Counted from the stretch's first letter, positions 37,675-46,260 are shown. The stretch is 64,000 nucleotides of DNA from Acidimicrobiales bacterium (GCA_029263195.1 JAJCXX010000028.1:35712-99711), one strand, 5' to 3'. The notes: generated by a model from the letters alone, not told the origin. Numbers and translations: made by a program.

Positions 37675-38229
37675 TCAGTCGTCGGGAATCCAGTCCTCGA
37701 CTTCGATTCCGAGACCGTCGGCAATCCGGTTGGCGTAGGCGTAGTAGGCGGTGACCTCGGCGATGTCGAGCACGTCGCGGTCGGTGAACCCGACCTCTCG
37801 CAACGTTTCAACGTCGGCCTCGACCATGTCGGCCGGGCTCACCGTCAACTTCACGGCATAGTCGAGCATCGCCACCCGTTGCTCCGACAGATCGGCGGTC
37901 CGCCAGTCGGTCTCGATTGATGCCAGCAGATCGTCGTCCCGAAGAAGTCGACGCAGACCGCGCCGATGGTGGGTGAGTCAATAATGGCATTCGTTGATCT
38001 GGCTCACCACCAGGGCCACCAGCTCGCGTTCGACCTTGCGGAGCGAGGCAGTGCCGGACATGGCCGATCCGTAGAGACCGACGTGGCCCGCGAGTCCCTT
38101 CGGGTTCAACGAGTGGATCGACATGATGTTGTCGACTCGCTGGTAGGTGCGATCGACCACCGACGCATAGAGATCTTCGAGCGGACCGCCCTGCCACTCG
38201 TCGTCGGGCACCGTGTTGATCCAGGCCAT
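37675..38229 (-). CDS. AhpD/carboxymuconolactone-decarboxylase-like protein, predicted selenoprotein (CxxU)
   Basis: Read as one frame from ATG 38229 (GGAGG 11 nt upstream), the gene has 184 codons with a single internal TGA at codon 84 (37978-37980). Before it lies VERELVALVVSQINECHY and after it LTHHRRGLRRLLRDDDL, then LDYAVKLTVSPADMVEADV and DIAEVTAYYAYANRIADGLG, an uninterrupted match to peroxidase-related AhpD-fold proteins. These have C-x-x-C-x-x-H-H; here the second Cys is the TGA, giving C-H-Y-U. The SECIS-like hairpin at 37949-37965 follows. I infer co-translational selenocysteine insertion, not a pseudogene, because no other lesion exists. The likely role is thiol or selenol peroxidase/reductase chemistry. 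SelA, SelB, SelC and SelD would lie elsewhere in the genome. Confidence 0.85.
37949..37965 (-). promoter_or_regulatory. Predicted bacterial SECIS hairpin downstream of the in-frame UGA
   Basis: On the minus strand CGGCGC pairs with GCGTCG (one G-U) around the loop GGTCT. The loop starts exactly 18 nt after the TGA. From memory, E. coli fdhF has the same GGUCU apical loop at the same distance, where the G and U contact SelB. An extra T-A pair extends the stem to 37948/37966. Confidence 0.8.
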
Positions 38230-38260
38230 GTCGGTTTCGCCTCCGAATGTCGTTGCGACC

Positions 38261-38270
38261 AGATTAGTTT
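38261..38270. promoter_or_regulatory. Shared divergent -10 box (ANNNTANNNT) for the selenoprotein and SDR genes
   Basis: AGATTAGTTT has TAATCT on the minus strand and TAGTTT on the plus strand, sharing TA at 38265-38266. Both genes have Shine-Dalgarno sites (GGAGG minus, AGGAG plus), so these transcripts are leadered. Confidence 0.5.
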
Positions 38271-38325
38271 GGTGCCGGACCGGACTCGGCTAGATCGGCT
38301 GAACCCCGGCCCAGGAGACAATACG

Positions 38326-39150
38326 ATGAGTTCTGCATCAACCGGACACGAATCACTCGCTGGAAGGGTGGTCGTTGTCACCGGCGCCGGCAAGGGTATC
38401 GGGTTGGCCATCGCCGAGCGTTTTGCCTCTGTCGGTGCCAAGGTCGCCATCAACGATGTCGACGAGTCGGCAGCCAGTTCAGCCGCCGCCGCCATCGAGG
38501 TCGACGGTGGGATCGCCATCGCGACACCCGCCGATGTTTCCGACAGCTCTCAGGTGGCCGAGATGTTCGATCGGGTGGTCGCCGAATGGGGCACGGTCGA
38601 TGTGTTGGTCAACAACGCTGCGATCGTGAGCCCGACCCTTCACTTCTTCGATGCCGACGAGGCGTGGTGGCGTCGCATCATCGACGTCAATCTCACCGGA
38701 CACTTCCTGTGCGGCCACCGAGCCTCGAAGATCATGGCCAAACAAGGCCGAGGGTCGATCATCAACATGTCGTCGGGCGGAGCCACGCGCGCTCACCGTG
38801 CTTTCACTGCCTACGACGCCTCCAAGGGTGGAATCGAAGCTCTCACCCGGGCCATGGCGCTCGATCTCGGTCCCTACGGCGTCCGCGTCAATGCTCTCAT
38901 GCCCGGATCAATCGACACGGTCGGGATGGATCCCGAGGCTAGGGCTCTGCGCGGCGAGAACATTCCCGCCGGCCGGATCGGGGTGCCGTTCGACATGACC
39001 GGACCGGCGCTGTTCCTGGCTTCTGACGACGCCGACTACGTGACCGGCGATGTGTTGCGAGTCGACGGTGGAATGCTGTCCCAACAGCGCTCCGCCACGG
39101 TCGACATCCACCCACCCTCGATGTTCCCCGATATCGGCAGCATCGAATGA
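38326..39150 (+). CDS. Short-chain dehydrogenase/reductase
   Basis: ATG 38326 follows AGGAG (38313-38317) and gives 274 residues. VVVVTGAGKGIGLAIAERF is the cofactor loop (about residue 15), VLVNNAAIVSP the NNAG-type motif, and INMSSGGATRAHRAFTAYDASKGGIEAL holds catalytic Ser, Tyr and Lys (quoted for its YDASK). LRVDGGMLSQQRS is the C-terminal family motif. It is a classical NAD(P)-dependent SDR of unknown substrate. The stop overlaps an ATG (ATGA) that opens a truncated hydantoinase remnant. Confidence 0.92.
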   Translation: MSSASTGHESLAGRVVVVTGAGKGIGLAIAERFASVGAKVAINDVDESAASSAAAAIEVDGGIAIATPADVSDSSQVAEMFDRVVAEWGTVDVLVNNAAIVSPTLHFFDADEAWWRRIIDVNLTGHFLCGHRASKIMAKQGRGSIINMSSGGATRAHRAFTAYDASKGGIEALTRAMALDLGPYGVRVNALMPGSIDTVGMDPEARALRGENIPAGRIGVPFDMTGPALFLASDDADYVTGDVLRVDGGMLSQQRSATVDIHPPSMFPDIGSIE

Positions 39151-39251
39151 CGAAATCCGGCCGCGAGAGTTCGATCAGGCTCGGTGTCGACGTCGGTGGA
39201 ACCTTCACCGACGTTGCGCTCGACCTAGGTGAGGAGGGCTACGTCTGTTGA
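39147..39251 (+). pseudogene. N-terminal remnant of a hydantoinase/oxoprolinase A subunit (HyuA)
   Basis: ATG 39147 overlaps the SDR stop and encodes 34 residues with SSIRLGVDVGGTFTDVALD, the unmistakable N-terminal ATP-binding loop of HyuA/5-oxoprolinase (family length about 650-700), before a TGA at 39249-39251. Nothing homologous follows. The GAGGAGG inside this stub now serves as the ribosome site of the next gene, whose TTG start overlaps the stub's last codons. The rest of hyuA was probably deleted. Confidence 0.75.
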
Positions 39252-40438
39252 CGTCTATCGCCCACGGCTACGACGTGGTGATCGCCGGCGGCGCCGTGAT
39301 GGGAAGTTCCACCGCGTACTTTCTGAGCGAGAACCCCGACTTCGACGGATCGGTGCTCGTCGTCGAGCCCGATCCGACCTACGCGAGATCATCGACCGCG
39401 CTTTCGGCGGCAAGCGTCCGTCACCAGTTCTCCAACCCGGTCAACATCGCCATTTCCCAGTTCTGCACGGAGTTCATCGCCGACTTCCACCACAACGTCG
39501 AGGTCGATGGCGAATCGCCCGACCTCGGGTTCAGGGAGACCGGCTATCTGTTCCTCGCCACCGACGCCGGGATGGCAACTCTGGACCGCAACCACGACGT
39601 GCAGCAGAGCTGCGGAGTCGATGTCTCCCTGCTCACACCCGACGAGACTCAGCGCCGCTATCCCTACATGTTCACCGACGATCTCGCCGGTGCGAGCATC
39701 GGCGAACGCAACGAAGGCACGCTCGACGCCAACAGCCTCATGCAGGGCTTCAGACGACGGGCCCGTCACAACGGTGTGGAGTACCTCACCGATTCGGTCA
39801 TCGGCGTCACGACTGACGGCGGCCTCGTGTCCGGGGTGGAACTGGCATCGGGTCGCTCCACTTCGTGTGGGGCCATCGTCAACTGCGCCGGCCCTCACGG
39901 TTCGGTCATCGCTTCGATGGCCGGACTCGAACTGCCGGTGGAGCCTCGCCAGCGCAGCGTCTTTCTGTTCGACTGCCGCGAGCCGCTCGGCCAGACGCCT
40001 CCGCTCACCATCGATACGAGCGGTGTCTGGATACGCAGCGAGCCGCCCTACTACCTCGCCGGCGGTATTCCCGTCGACGACACCCGCGTTGATCACGACG
40101 ACTTCCGGGTCCGCCACGGTGAGTTCACCGATCAGATCTGGCCGGCACTCGCCCACCGCATCCCGCAGTTCGACAAGATCTCGGTCAAACGATCCTGGGC
40201 AGGCCACTACGCCTACAACACCCTCGACCACAACGCCGTCGTCGGCCCTGCGCCGGCCGTGCCCAACTTCATCTTCGCCAACGGATTCTCCGGCCACGGG
40301 CTCCAGCAGTCGGCCGGAGTGGGCCGGGGCGTCAGCGAGCTGATCTGCTATGGCGAATACCGTTCGCTCGACCTCAGCGAACTCGGCTATCAGAGAATCC
40401 TCGAACGAAGGCCATTCACCGAAGATGCCATCATCTAG
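39248..40438 (+). CDS. FAD-dependent oxidoreductase, DAO family (sarcosine-oxidase/FOXRED1-like)
   Basis: The 396-residue protein starts at TTG 39248, which lies 9-10 nt after GAGGAGG (39231-39237). YDVVIAGGAVMGSSTAYFL is the FAD Rossmann loop, with one Gly of GxGxxG replaced by Ala. SSTALSAASVRHQFSNPVNI, GYLFLATDAG, VNCAGPHGSVIASMAG and NGFSGHGLQQSAGVGRGVSE (FAD-side C-terminal motif) match oxidases of N-methyl or secondary amino acids. It is followed after 21 bp by a second member of the family. Substrate possibilities include sarcosine, dimethylglycine, proline-like imino acids or D-amino acids. Confidence 0.87.
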   Translation: MTSIAHGYDVVIAGGAVMGSSTAYFLSENPDFDGSVLVVEPDPTYARSSTALSAASVRHQFSNPVNIAISQFCTEFIADFHHNVEVDGESPDLGFRETGYLFLATDAGMATLDRNHDVQQSCGVDVSLLTPDETQRRYPYMFTDDLAGASIGERNEGTLDANSLMQGFRRRARHNGVEYLTDSVIGVTTDGGLVSGVELASGRSTSCGAIVNCAGPHGSVIASMAGLELPVEPRQRSVFLFDCREPLGQTPPLTIDTSGVWIRSEPPYYLAGGIPVDDTRVDHDDFRVRHGEFTDQIWPALAHRIPQFDKISVKRSWAGHYAYNTLDHNAVVGPAPAVPNFIFANGFSGHGLQQSAGVGRGVSELICYGEYRSLDLSELGYQRILERRPFTEDAII

Positions 40439-40459
40439 AGCCATGAGCGGACCACCGAA

Positions 40460-41788
40460 ATGAGCAGCACGACGTCGAATTCGACCGACCATCACGACGC
40501 CATTGTGATCGGAGCCGGCGTGATCGGTTGCGGGGTCGCGGCCGCTCTCGCCAAACGTGGGATCAGGCCGCTGGTCATCGACCGATTGCCGGACGCTGGA
40601 TACGGATCCACCAGCAGTTCGAGCGCAATCATCAGATTCGGCTACTCCACCGAGGCCGGAGTGGCCATGGCATGGGAAGGCCAGCTGTGGTGGCGCAACT
40701 GGGCCGAGGTGATCGCGCCGGCCGAGCCCGACGCAATAGCCGAGTTCGTCAACGTTCCGATGCTGATACTCGATTTCGAGGGCGGCTACCTCCCACGTGT
40801 TTTACCCAATCTCGACCGCCTCGGTGTCCCCTACGAACGGCTCGACCGCGACGAGTTGTTGGCCCGCCATCCGTTCCTCGACCTGCATCGTTTCGGCCCG
40901 CCGGCAACTATCGACGACGACGCGTTCTGGCGCGACCCCGACACCCTTCTCCGTGGCGCAGTGAGCACACCCGACTCGGGGTTCATCTCCGACCCGATGT
41001 TGTCGGCCCAGAACCTCGCCGATTCCGCGAGGGCTCACGGGGCCGAGTTCATGTTCAACACCGAGATCGTCGGTGTCGAGTCTTCCGACGGCCGGGTCAG
41101 CGGAGTGAGGCTCGCCGACGGCTCAGTCGTGTCGGCCCCGATCGTGGTCAACGTGGCTGGTCCCCACTCGTCGCAGGTCAACGAGATGGCCGGAGTCGGG
41201 GCATCCATGAGCGTCACCACCCGTCCCCTGCGTCGGGAGGTGTTCATCGTGCCGGCCGCCGACGACATCGACTTCGACCGCACCGGAGTCATGGTCGGCG
41301 ATGAGGACACCGGCGTCTACTTCCGGCCAGAGAGCGGCAACAACGTCCTGATCGGGAGCACCGAACCGGAGTGCGACGAACTCGAGTGGGTGGACGATCC
41401 CGACGACTACCGCACCACTCTCACCGAGGATGAGCATCAACTTCTCGTGCTTCGCTGTGCGCGCCGCATTCCCAGCCTCGGTGTGCCCCAGAGAAAACGC
41501 GGGCTGGTCGACCTCTACGACGTATCGAGCGACTGGATACCCGTCTACGACCGGAGCGACCTGCCTGGCTTCTACATGGCGGTGGGATCGAGCGGCAACC
41601 AGTTCAAGAACGCTCCGATCGCTGGGTATTGCATGGCCGAACTGATCGAAGGCGTCGAATCGGGCCGAGATCACGACAGTGATCCGATCGTGGTGATCGG
41701 GCCGCGAAGTGGACTACCGATCGACATGTCGACGTTCTCGCGCAATCGTGATGTCAGCGCCGCCTCGACCATGACCGTGCTGGGCTGA
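40460..41788 (+). CDS. FAD-dependent oxidoreductase, DAO family, second copy
   Basis: The 442-residue protein has AIVIGAGVIGCGVAAALAKRG (complete GxGxxG), GYGSTSSSSAIIRFGYSTEAGVAMAWEG, VVNVAGPHSSQVNEMAG, YFRPESGNNVLIG and a late GFYMAVGSSGNQFKNAPIAG. It shares the overall DAO fold with the gene before it but differs in detail, so the pair may act on successive or different substrates rather than being a recent duplication. No tetrahydrofolate-binding GcvT domain is attached, unlike dimethylglycine oxidase. It is convergent with the liv operon. Confidence 0.88.
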   Translation: MSSTTSNSTDHHDAIVIGAGVIGCGVAAALAKRGIRPLVIDRLPDAGYGSTSSSSAIIRFGYSTEAGVAMAWEGQLWWRNWAEVIAPAEPDAIAEFVNVPMLILDFEGGYLPRVLPNLDRLGVPYERLDRDELLARHPFLDLHRFGPPATIDDDAFWRDPDTLLRGAVSTPDSGFISDPMLSAQNLADSARAHGAEFMFNTEIVGVESSDGRVSGVRLADGSVVSAPIVVNVAGPHSSQVNEMAGVGASMSVTTRPLRREVFIVPAADDIDFDRTGVMVGDEDTGVYFRPESGNNVLIGSTEPECDELEWVDDPDDYRTTLTEDEHQLLVLRCARRIPSLGVPQRKRGLVDLYDVSSDWIPVYDRSDLPGFYMAVGSSGNQFKNAPIAGYCMAELIEGVESGRDHDSDPIVVIGPRSGLPIDMSTFSRNRDVSAASTMTVLG

Positions 41789-41802
41789 CCAAGAATCGGC
41801 GA

Positions 41803-42579
41803 CTAGCGCTCGTCGCGGCCACCGAGGTAGGAAGCCCTCAGTTCGGGGTGCACGAGCAGGACATCGGCGGTGTCGTCGAGAACCACCCTGCCGGTCTGGA
41901 TCACCCAGCCACGATCGGCGATCGACAGTGCCATGTTGGCGTTCTGCTCCACCATGAAGATGGCCATGCCGTCCTCGTGGATCTGTTCAATCAACTCGAA
42001 GTTGACCTGTACCAGTGCCGGCGCAAGACCCATCGAGGGCTCGTCCATCAACAGAACGCGCGGCCGGGACATCAGCGCACGACCGATCGCAACCATTTGC
42101 TGTTCGCCACCCGAGAGGGTGCCGGCCTTCTGGCCGAGGCGCTCCTCGACCCGAGGAAACAGTTCGAAGATGTGCTGCATGTCGGCAGCGATTCCGTCCT
42201 TGTCGGATCGGAGATAGGCGCCGAGTTGCAGGTTCTCGAGCACCGACAGACGTTTGAACAAACGACGGTTCTCGGGAACCATGGTGATGCCCCGCTCCAC
42301 GCGGTAGCTGATCGGTTTGTCGTTGACTATCTCGCCGTCGAGAACGACGTCGCCCGAAGTGGGAGTGACCATGCCCAGCAGCGTCTTCAGAGTGGTCGAC
42401 TTGCCGCTGGCATTACCGCCGAGCAGACAGACCAACTCACCGGGATAGATGGCGAGATCAACATCCTTGAGTATGTGGACCGCTCCGTAGTGGGTGTTGA
42501 CCTTGCGGAATTCGAGCAGGGCCGTTCCCTTGTCGGGGGTCTGATCGGCTTCGGGGGTCGGAGTAGTGGAGTCGGTCAT
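41803..42579 (-). CDS. livF: Branched-chain-type amino acid ABC transporter ATP-binding protein (LivF type)
   Basis: ATG 42579 overlaps the livG stop by 4 bp and gives 258 residues. Walker A is CLLGGNASGKSTTLKT (usually GxNGAGKS), the signature is TLSGGEQQMVAIGRAL, Walker B is VLLMDEPSMGLAP, and the H-loop region IFMVEQNANMALSIADRGWVI is typical of LivF. It energises import of hydrophobic, branched-chain or related amino acids. It is the last gene of the livK-H-M-G-F operon. Confidence 0.93.
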   Translation of the reverse strand: MTDSTTPTPEADQTPDKGTALLEFRKVNTHYGAVHILKDVDLAIYPGELVCLLGGNASGKSTTLKTLLGMVTPTSGDVVLDGEIVNDKPISYRVERGITMVPENRRLFKRLSVLENLQLGAYLRSDKDGIAADMQHIFELFPRVEERLGQKAGTLSGGEQQMVAIGRALMSRPRVLLMDEPSMGLAPALVQVNFELIEQIHEDGMAIFMVEQNANMALSIADRGWVIQTGRVVLDDTADVLLVHPELRASYLGGRDER

Positions 42580-43364
42580 GATGCGTCCTGGGCCGGTCGT
42601 CCGAGGTAGGCCTCGATCACCTGCGGATCGTTCGACACTTCCTCGTAGCTCCCCTGAGCAATGGTGACACCGTGGTCGAGAACGACCACACGGTCGGACA
42701 CGTCGCGCACGACACCCATGTCGTGTTCGATCATCACGATGGTGAATCCCCACTCGCTGCGAAGACGCCCGATCAGATTGGTCAGCTCGACCGACTCTTT
42801 CGGGTTCATGCCGGCGACCGGTTCGTCGAGAAGAAGCAAACGGGGCTGGGTCGCCATGGCACGAGCTATCTCGAGTCGACGACGATTGGCGTACGACAAC
42901 ACGAACGCCGGCTGGTCGAGGCGATACCCGATCAGGCGGGTGCCGAAGAAGGACAGAACTTCCTCGGCCCTCTCACGGATCTCTCGCTCTTCCTTACGGA
43001 AGGCCTTGGTCTGCAGAAGCGCGCCGAATGCGTGCTGGTGGGTGCGGCAGTGTTGGGCGACCATCACGTTCTCGAGGACGGTCATGTTGGGGAACAACCG
43101 CACGTTCTGGAACGTGCGGGCGATCCCGATCTCGGTGACCTGATACGGATCAAGACCAAGGATCGACTCACCCTCGAACAAGATGTCGCCGGAGTTGGGT
43201 TCGACCAGGCCGGTGATCAGATTGAAGAACGTGGTCTTACCGGCCCCGTTGGGGCCGATCACGCTGACGATCTCGCCCTCATCGACGTGGAAATTGAGAT
43301 CGGAGAGGGCGTTGAGGCCGCCGAAGCTCACGGTGAGGTCGTGGATGTGCATGATCGGACTCAT
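42576..43364 (-). CDS. livG: Branched-chain-type amino acid ABC transporter ATP-binding protein (LivG type)
   Basis: ATG 43364 overlaps the livM stop by 4 bp and gives 262 residues; the longer open frame is ignored. VIGPNGAGKTTFFNLITG is Walker A, the Q-loop is ARTFQNVRLFPNMTVLENVMV as in LivG, the signature is the degenerate VLSYANRRRLEIARAMA, and LLLLDEPVAGMNPKE is Walker B. The C-terminal YEEVSNDPQVIEAYLG is the LivG tail. It pairs with LivF. Confidence 0.93.
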   Translation of the reverse strand: MSPIMHIHDLTVSFGGLNALSDLNFHVDEGEIVSVIGPNGAGKTTFFNLITGLVEPNSGDILFEGESILGLDPYQVTEIGIARTFQNVRLFPNMTVLENVMVAQHCRTHQHAFGALLQTKAFRKEEREIRERAEEVLSFFGTRLIGYRLDQPAFVLSYANRRRLEIARAMATQPRLLLLDEPVAGMNPKESVELTNLIGRLRSEWGFTIVMIEHDMGVVRDVSDRVVVLDHGVTIAQGSYEEVSNDPQVIEAYLGRPAQDAS

Positions 43365-45139
43365 GCTGTGACCTCCTCGTCGTCGTCGTCGACAATTCCC
43401 TTGAGCCAAGCGTCCTGAAGGAACTCCTCCTGATGGAGTTCGTGGGATCGGCGGGCGTTGGGAACGAGTCCCTCAGGCCGTTTGAGCATCATGAAGACCA
43501 GCAGGGCGCCGTAGATCAGCAGCTTGAACGTTCCGAGCTCCTGAAGGAGCCCGGGCTGTTTCGGACCACCGAGCACACCGATGAGCACAACCGCACCCAC
43601 GATCACGCCGGTGATATTGCCCATGCCTCCCACGATCACGACCACCAAAATGATGATCGACACGAGTATGAGGAAGCTCGACGGGAAGATCGATCCGACC
43701 TTGGCCGCGAACACCGCTCCGCTGAACGACGCGAGGATCGCACCCACCACGAACGCCATCAGCTTGGCGTTTACCGTGTTGATTCCCATCGCCTCGGCGA
43801 CCTTCTCGTCTTCCCGAATGGCCATCCAGGCTCGGCCGAGGCGGGAGCCCTGGAGTCGCCACGAAATGTAGATGGCTATCGCGCAGAAGAAGAGCACCAG
43901 ATAGAACACCGATCTGGGATCGGATCCCTTTACCTCGGCGAACCCGAGGTCGACGGGCGGGATGTTGGTGATTCCCTGGGCGCCGCCGAAATACGGTGAG
44001 AGCCAGTCGGACAGGAACAGCAATCGGATGATCTCGCCAAATCCGAGTGTGACGATGGCGAGATAGTCGCCTCGCATTCGAATCACCGGAGCTCCCACCG
44101 CCAGACCGATCATCGCTGCGATCACGATCACGATCAGGATCACGATCCCAAAATGCAGCTCAGGTGAGATCCACGGCGAGTTCGGAGATGTGAGAACGGC
44201 AGTGGTGTAGCCACCGACCGCGAAGAACGCCACGTAGCCGAGATCGAGGATTCCGGCGAGACCGACCACGATGTTGAGACCGAGGGCCAGCAGCACGAAG
44301 AGGCCGACGTTGGCCAGCAATTCGTTCATGATCTTGCCGAGGAAGAGCGGGAGCAGCAGCAAGGCGATCACGCCGGCGAACGACATCGTCAGGTTGGCCG
44401 ACTTTCGTCGCGGTGCGTCGAGAGCGTCGTACTTCACTCGCAATGCGTCACCCTGGCCCGCAGCAAGCACAGTGACGAGCGCCACGAACACCACCAGGAC
44501 GATCGTCGACACCACCGAAAGCCCGCCGCGTTTGGCGTACAACGAATCGGTGATGAAGGTGAGACGGAAACCTTCGAGAAGGTCGGTGATCGCGGTCTCG
44601 AGAATCGACACCAGCGCCACGGTCATCAGGGCAACACCAACCGCCTTGGCGGTGAGAGCGGGCAACACATGCAGAGCCGATCCGAAGATGCCGAGCGCGC
44701 CACCGATCAACAGCCAGATCCCGATACCGAATCCGATTCCGTTACCGAAGTTGAGCTGCTCGAGAGTCTGCGGGCTCCAATTGAGCAAAGGATCACGGAG
44801 ATCGAAATTGTTGATCAGCACGGCCAAGAGCGACAGTCCCGCGCCACCGATCATGCCGGTGAGAGCACCGGCCAGGAGATCGCGAGGCCCCTTCTTGGCG
44901 GAGATGATGCCCTCCAGAACCAATTCCTTGGACACCAGATACCCCATGATCATCGGTATCCAGATCAGGGACAGGTATCCGAGACTGAGGTGACGGCGGA
45001 TCAGGATCCGGGTGTCGAGCTGCACCGGCATACCGATGAGAGCAATGAACACCAGCGTCAGGGCGCACAAGCTCCCGAACTGGAGAATACGTCGCCAGTC
45101 CTGGTCGAGTATCTGTCGGGGAGGTGCCAGCTCGTTCAT
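43361..45139 (-). CDS. livM: Branched-chain-type amino acid ABC transporter permease (LivM type) with long N-terminal extension
   Basis: The 592-residue protein is much longer than typical LivM (about 350-420). Residues from about 265 on are LivM: LLANVGLFVLLALGLNIVVGLAGILDLGYVAFFAVGGY is its hallmark (quoted for GLAGILDLGYVAFFAVG), then the cytoplasmic EAA-like loop SRLGRAWMAIREDEKVAEAMG. The first 260 residues hold about six further hydrophobic segments with GALTGMIGGAGLSL and resemble a permease half. The C-terminal tail HELHQEEFLQDAWLKGI is acidic. It overlaps livH and livG by 4 bp each. Confidence 0.9.
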   Translation of the reverse strand: MNELAPPRQILDQDWRRILQFGSLCALTLVFIALIGMPVQLDTRILIRRHLSLGYLSLIWIPMIMGYLVSKELVLEGIISAKKGPRDLLAGALTGMIGGAGLSLLAVLINNFDLRDPLLNWSPQTLEQLNFGNGIGFGIGIWLLIGGALGIFGSALHVLPALTAKAVGVALMTVALVSILETAITDLLEGFRLTFITDSLYAKRGGLSVVSTIVLVVFVALVTVLAAGQGDALRVKYDALDAPRRKSANLTMSFAGVIALLLLPLFLGKIMNELLANVGLFVLLALGLNIVVGLAGILDLGYVAFFAVGGYTTAVLTSPNSPWISPELHFGIVILIVIVIAAMIGLAVGAPVIRMRGDYLAIVTLGFGEIIRLLFLSDWLSPYFGGAQGITNIPPVDLGFAEVKGSDPRSVFYLVLFFCAIAIYISWRLQGSRLGRAWMAIREDEKVAEAMGINTVNAKLMAFVVGAILASFSGAVFAAKVGSIFPSSFLILVSIIILVVVIVGGMGNITGVIVGAVVLIGVLGGPKQPGLLQELGTFKLLIYGALLVFMMLKRPEGLVPNARRSHELHQEEFLQDAWLKGIVDDDDEEVTA

Positions 45140-46260
45140 GCTCGGTCGTCCTCCGAGAGGCGCTCACCGAACAATCCGGCGGGCTTGAAGAGGAGCACGA
45201 CAACCAGCGCCGTGAAGGCCACGGCGTCGCGCAGCTGGCTCACACCCTTCACCCCGAGAGGTTCGAGAATCACCTGCGGGCCCAGCGACTCAGCGGTGCC
45301 CAAAGCGACACCGCCGGCCATCGAACCGCCCAGGTTTCCGACGCCACCGACCACCGCGGCTGTGAAGGCCTTGATGCCGGGAAGGAAGCCGGTGAGGTGG
45401 GTCACGCTCCGGAAGCTGAGCCCCCAGAGAATTCCTCCGATGCCGGCCATGGCCCCACCGATGGCGAACGTGAGCACGATGGTGCGGTCGACGTTGATTC
45501 CCATCAACGCCGCTATCTCTTTGTCCTCGGCGACCGCCCGCATGGCCTTGCCGGTCTTGGTGCGCTCGACCACCCACCAGAGTCCGGCCATCGAAACCGC
45601 GGCGACAACCAGGACCATGATCTTGGTACCGGGGATGTCGAATGTGAGAATTGTCCGGTTCTTGGCGAGCCATTCGGGGAGTTGCGGATACGACTTGCTG
45701 TTGGGGCCGAAGAGACCGAGAACAGCGTTCTGAATGAAGAACGAAACACCGATCGATGTGATCAGCGGTATCAGGCGCGGCGAATCGCGTAGCGGCCGAT
45801 AGGCGACCCTCTCCATGACCACGGCGGTGGCGGTCGATACCAGAATCGCTATGAGAATGATCAGGAGAAAGGAGCCGATGAAGTTGCTTTCCCAATAGCC
45901 GGCATCCGACAGTTTGGTGGAAGCAATGAAGCCCGACATGGTGCCGAGCATGAACACCTCGCCATGGGCAAAGTTGATGAATCCCAGCACGCCGTAGACC
46001 ATCGAGTATCCGAGGGCGATCAGGCCGTACATGGCGCCCTGGGCCACACCGGTGACAAAGAGACCCTTCACTTGGGCTGCTGTGAGTCCGGTGGCGCCGG
46101 GGTTGCGCCGCCGGGCGAATGCGTTGTCGTTGTCGATCTGCTGAGCGATGAAAGCCAGCAAGCCCACGACGATCAGAGCGATCAACACAATGCGCAGGGT
46201 TGTGAGGAATCGATCCACCCAACTGACGCGGCGAGTAGATCTCACACCAACTGCTGTCAT
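45136..46260 (-). CDS. livH: Branched-chain-type amino acid ABC transporter permease (LivH type)
   Basis: The 374-residue protein has an N-terminal extra helix (TTLRIVLIALIVVGLLAFIA) and a polar segment before the LivH core: GLFVTGVAQGAMYGLIALGYSMVYGVLGFINFAHGE (quoted for LGYSMVYGVLGFINFAHGE), and the EAA-like loop RTKTGKAMRAVAEDKEIAALMGIN. About eight membrane helices are expected. It starts 106 bp after livK, across a UUCG hairpin, and overlaps livM by 4 bp. Confidence 0.92.
   Translation of the reverse strand: MTAVGVRSTRRVSWVDRFLTTLRIVLIALIVVGLLAFIAQQIDNDNAFARRRNPGATGLTAAQVKGLFVTGVAQGAMYGLIALGYSMVYGVLGFINFAHGEVFMLGTMSGFIASTKLSDAGYWESNFIGSFLLIILIAILVSTATAVVMERVAYRPLRDSPRLIPLITSIGVSFFIQNAVLGLFGPNSKSYPQLPEWLAKNRTILTFDIPGTKIMVLVVAAVSMAGLWWVVERTKTGKAMRAVAEDKEIAALMGINVDRTIVLTFAIGGAMAGIGGILWGLSFRSVTHLTGFLPGIKAFTAAVVGGVGNLGGSMAGGVALGTAESLGPQVILEPLGVKGVSQLRDAVAFTALVVVLLFKPAGLFGERLSEDDRA

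Noticed and set aside
37808..38197. 129-codon minus-strand frame spanning the TGA of the AhpD-like gene
   Set aside because: It is the +1 frame of the selenoprotein and is Arg/Ser-rich without family motifs. Frameshift explanations are unnecessary because homology stays in one frame on both sides of the TGA.
39249..39251. TGA after the HyuA stub as a second selenocysteine codon
   Set aside because: The frame closes after 9 further codons, no HyuA homology follows, and the downstream bases are the start of the FAD oxidase.
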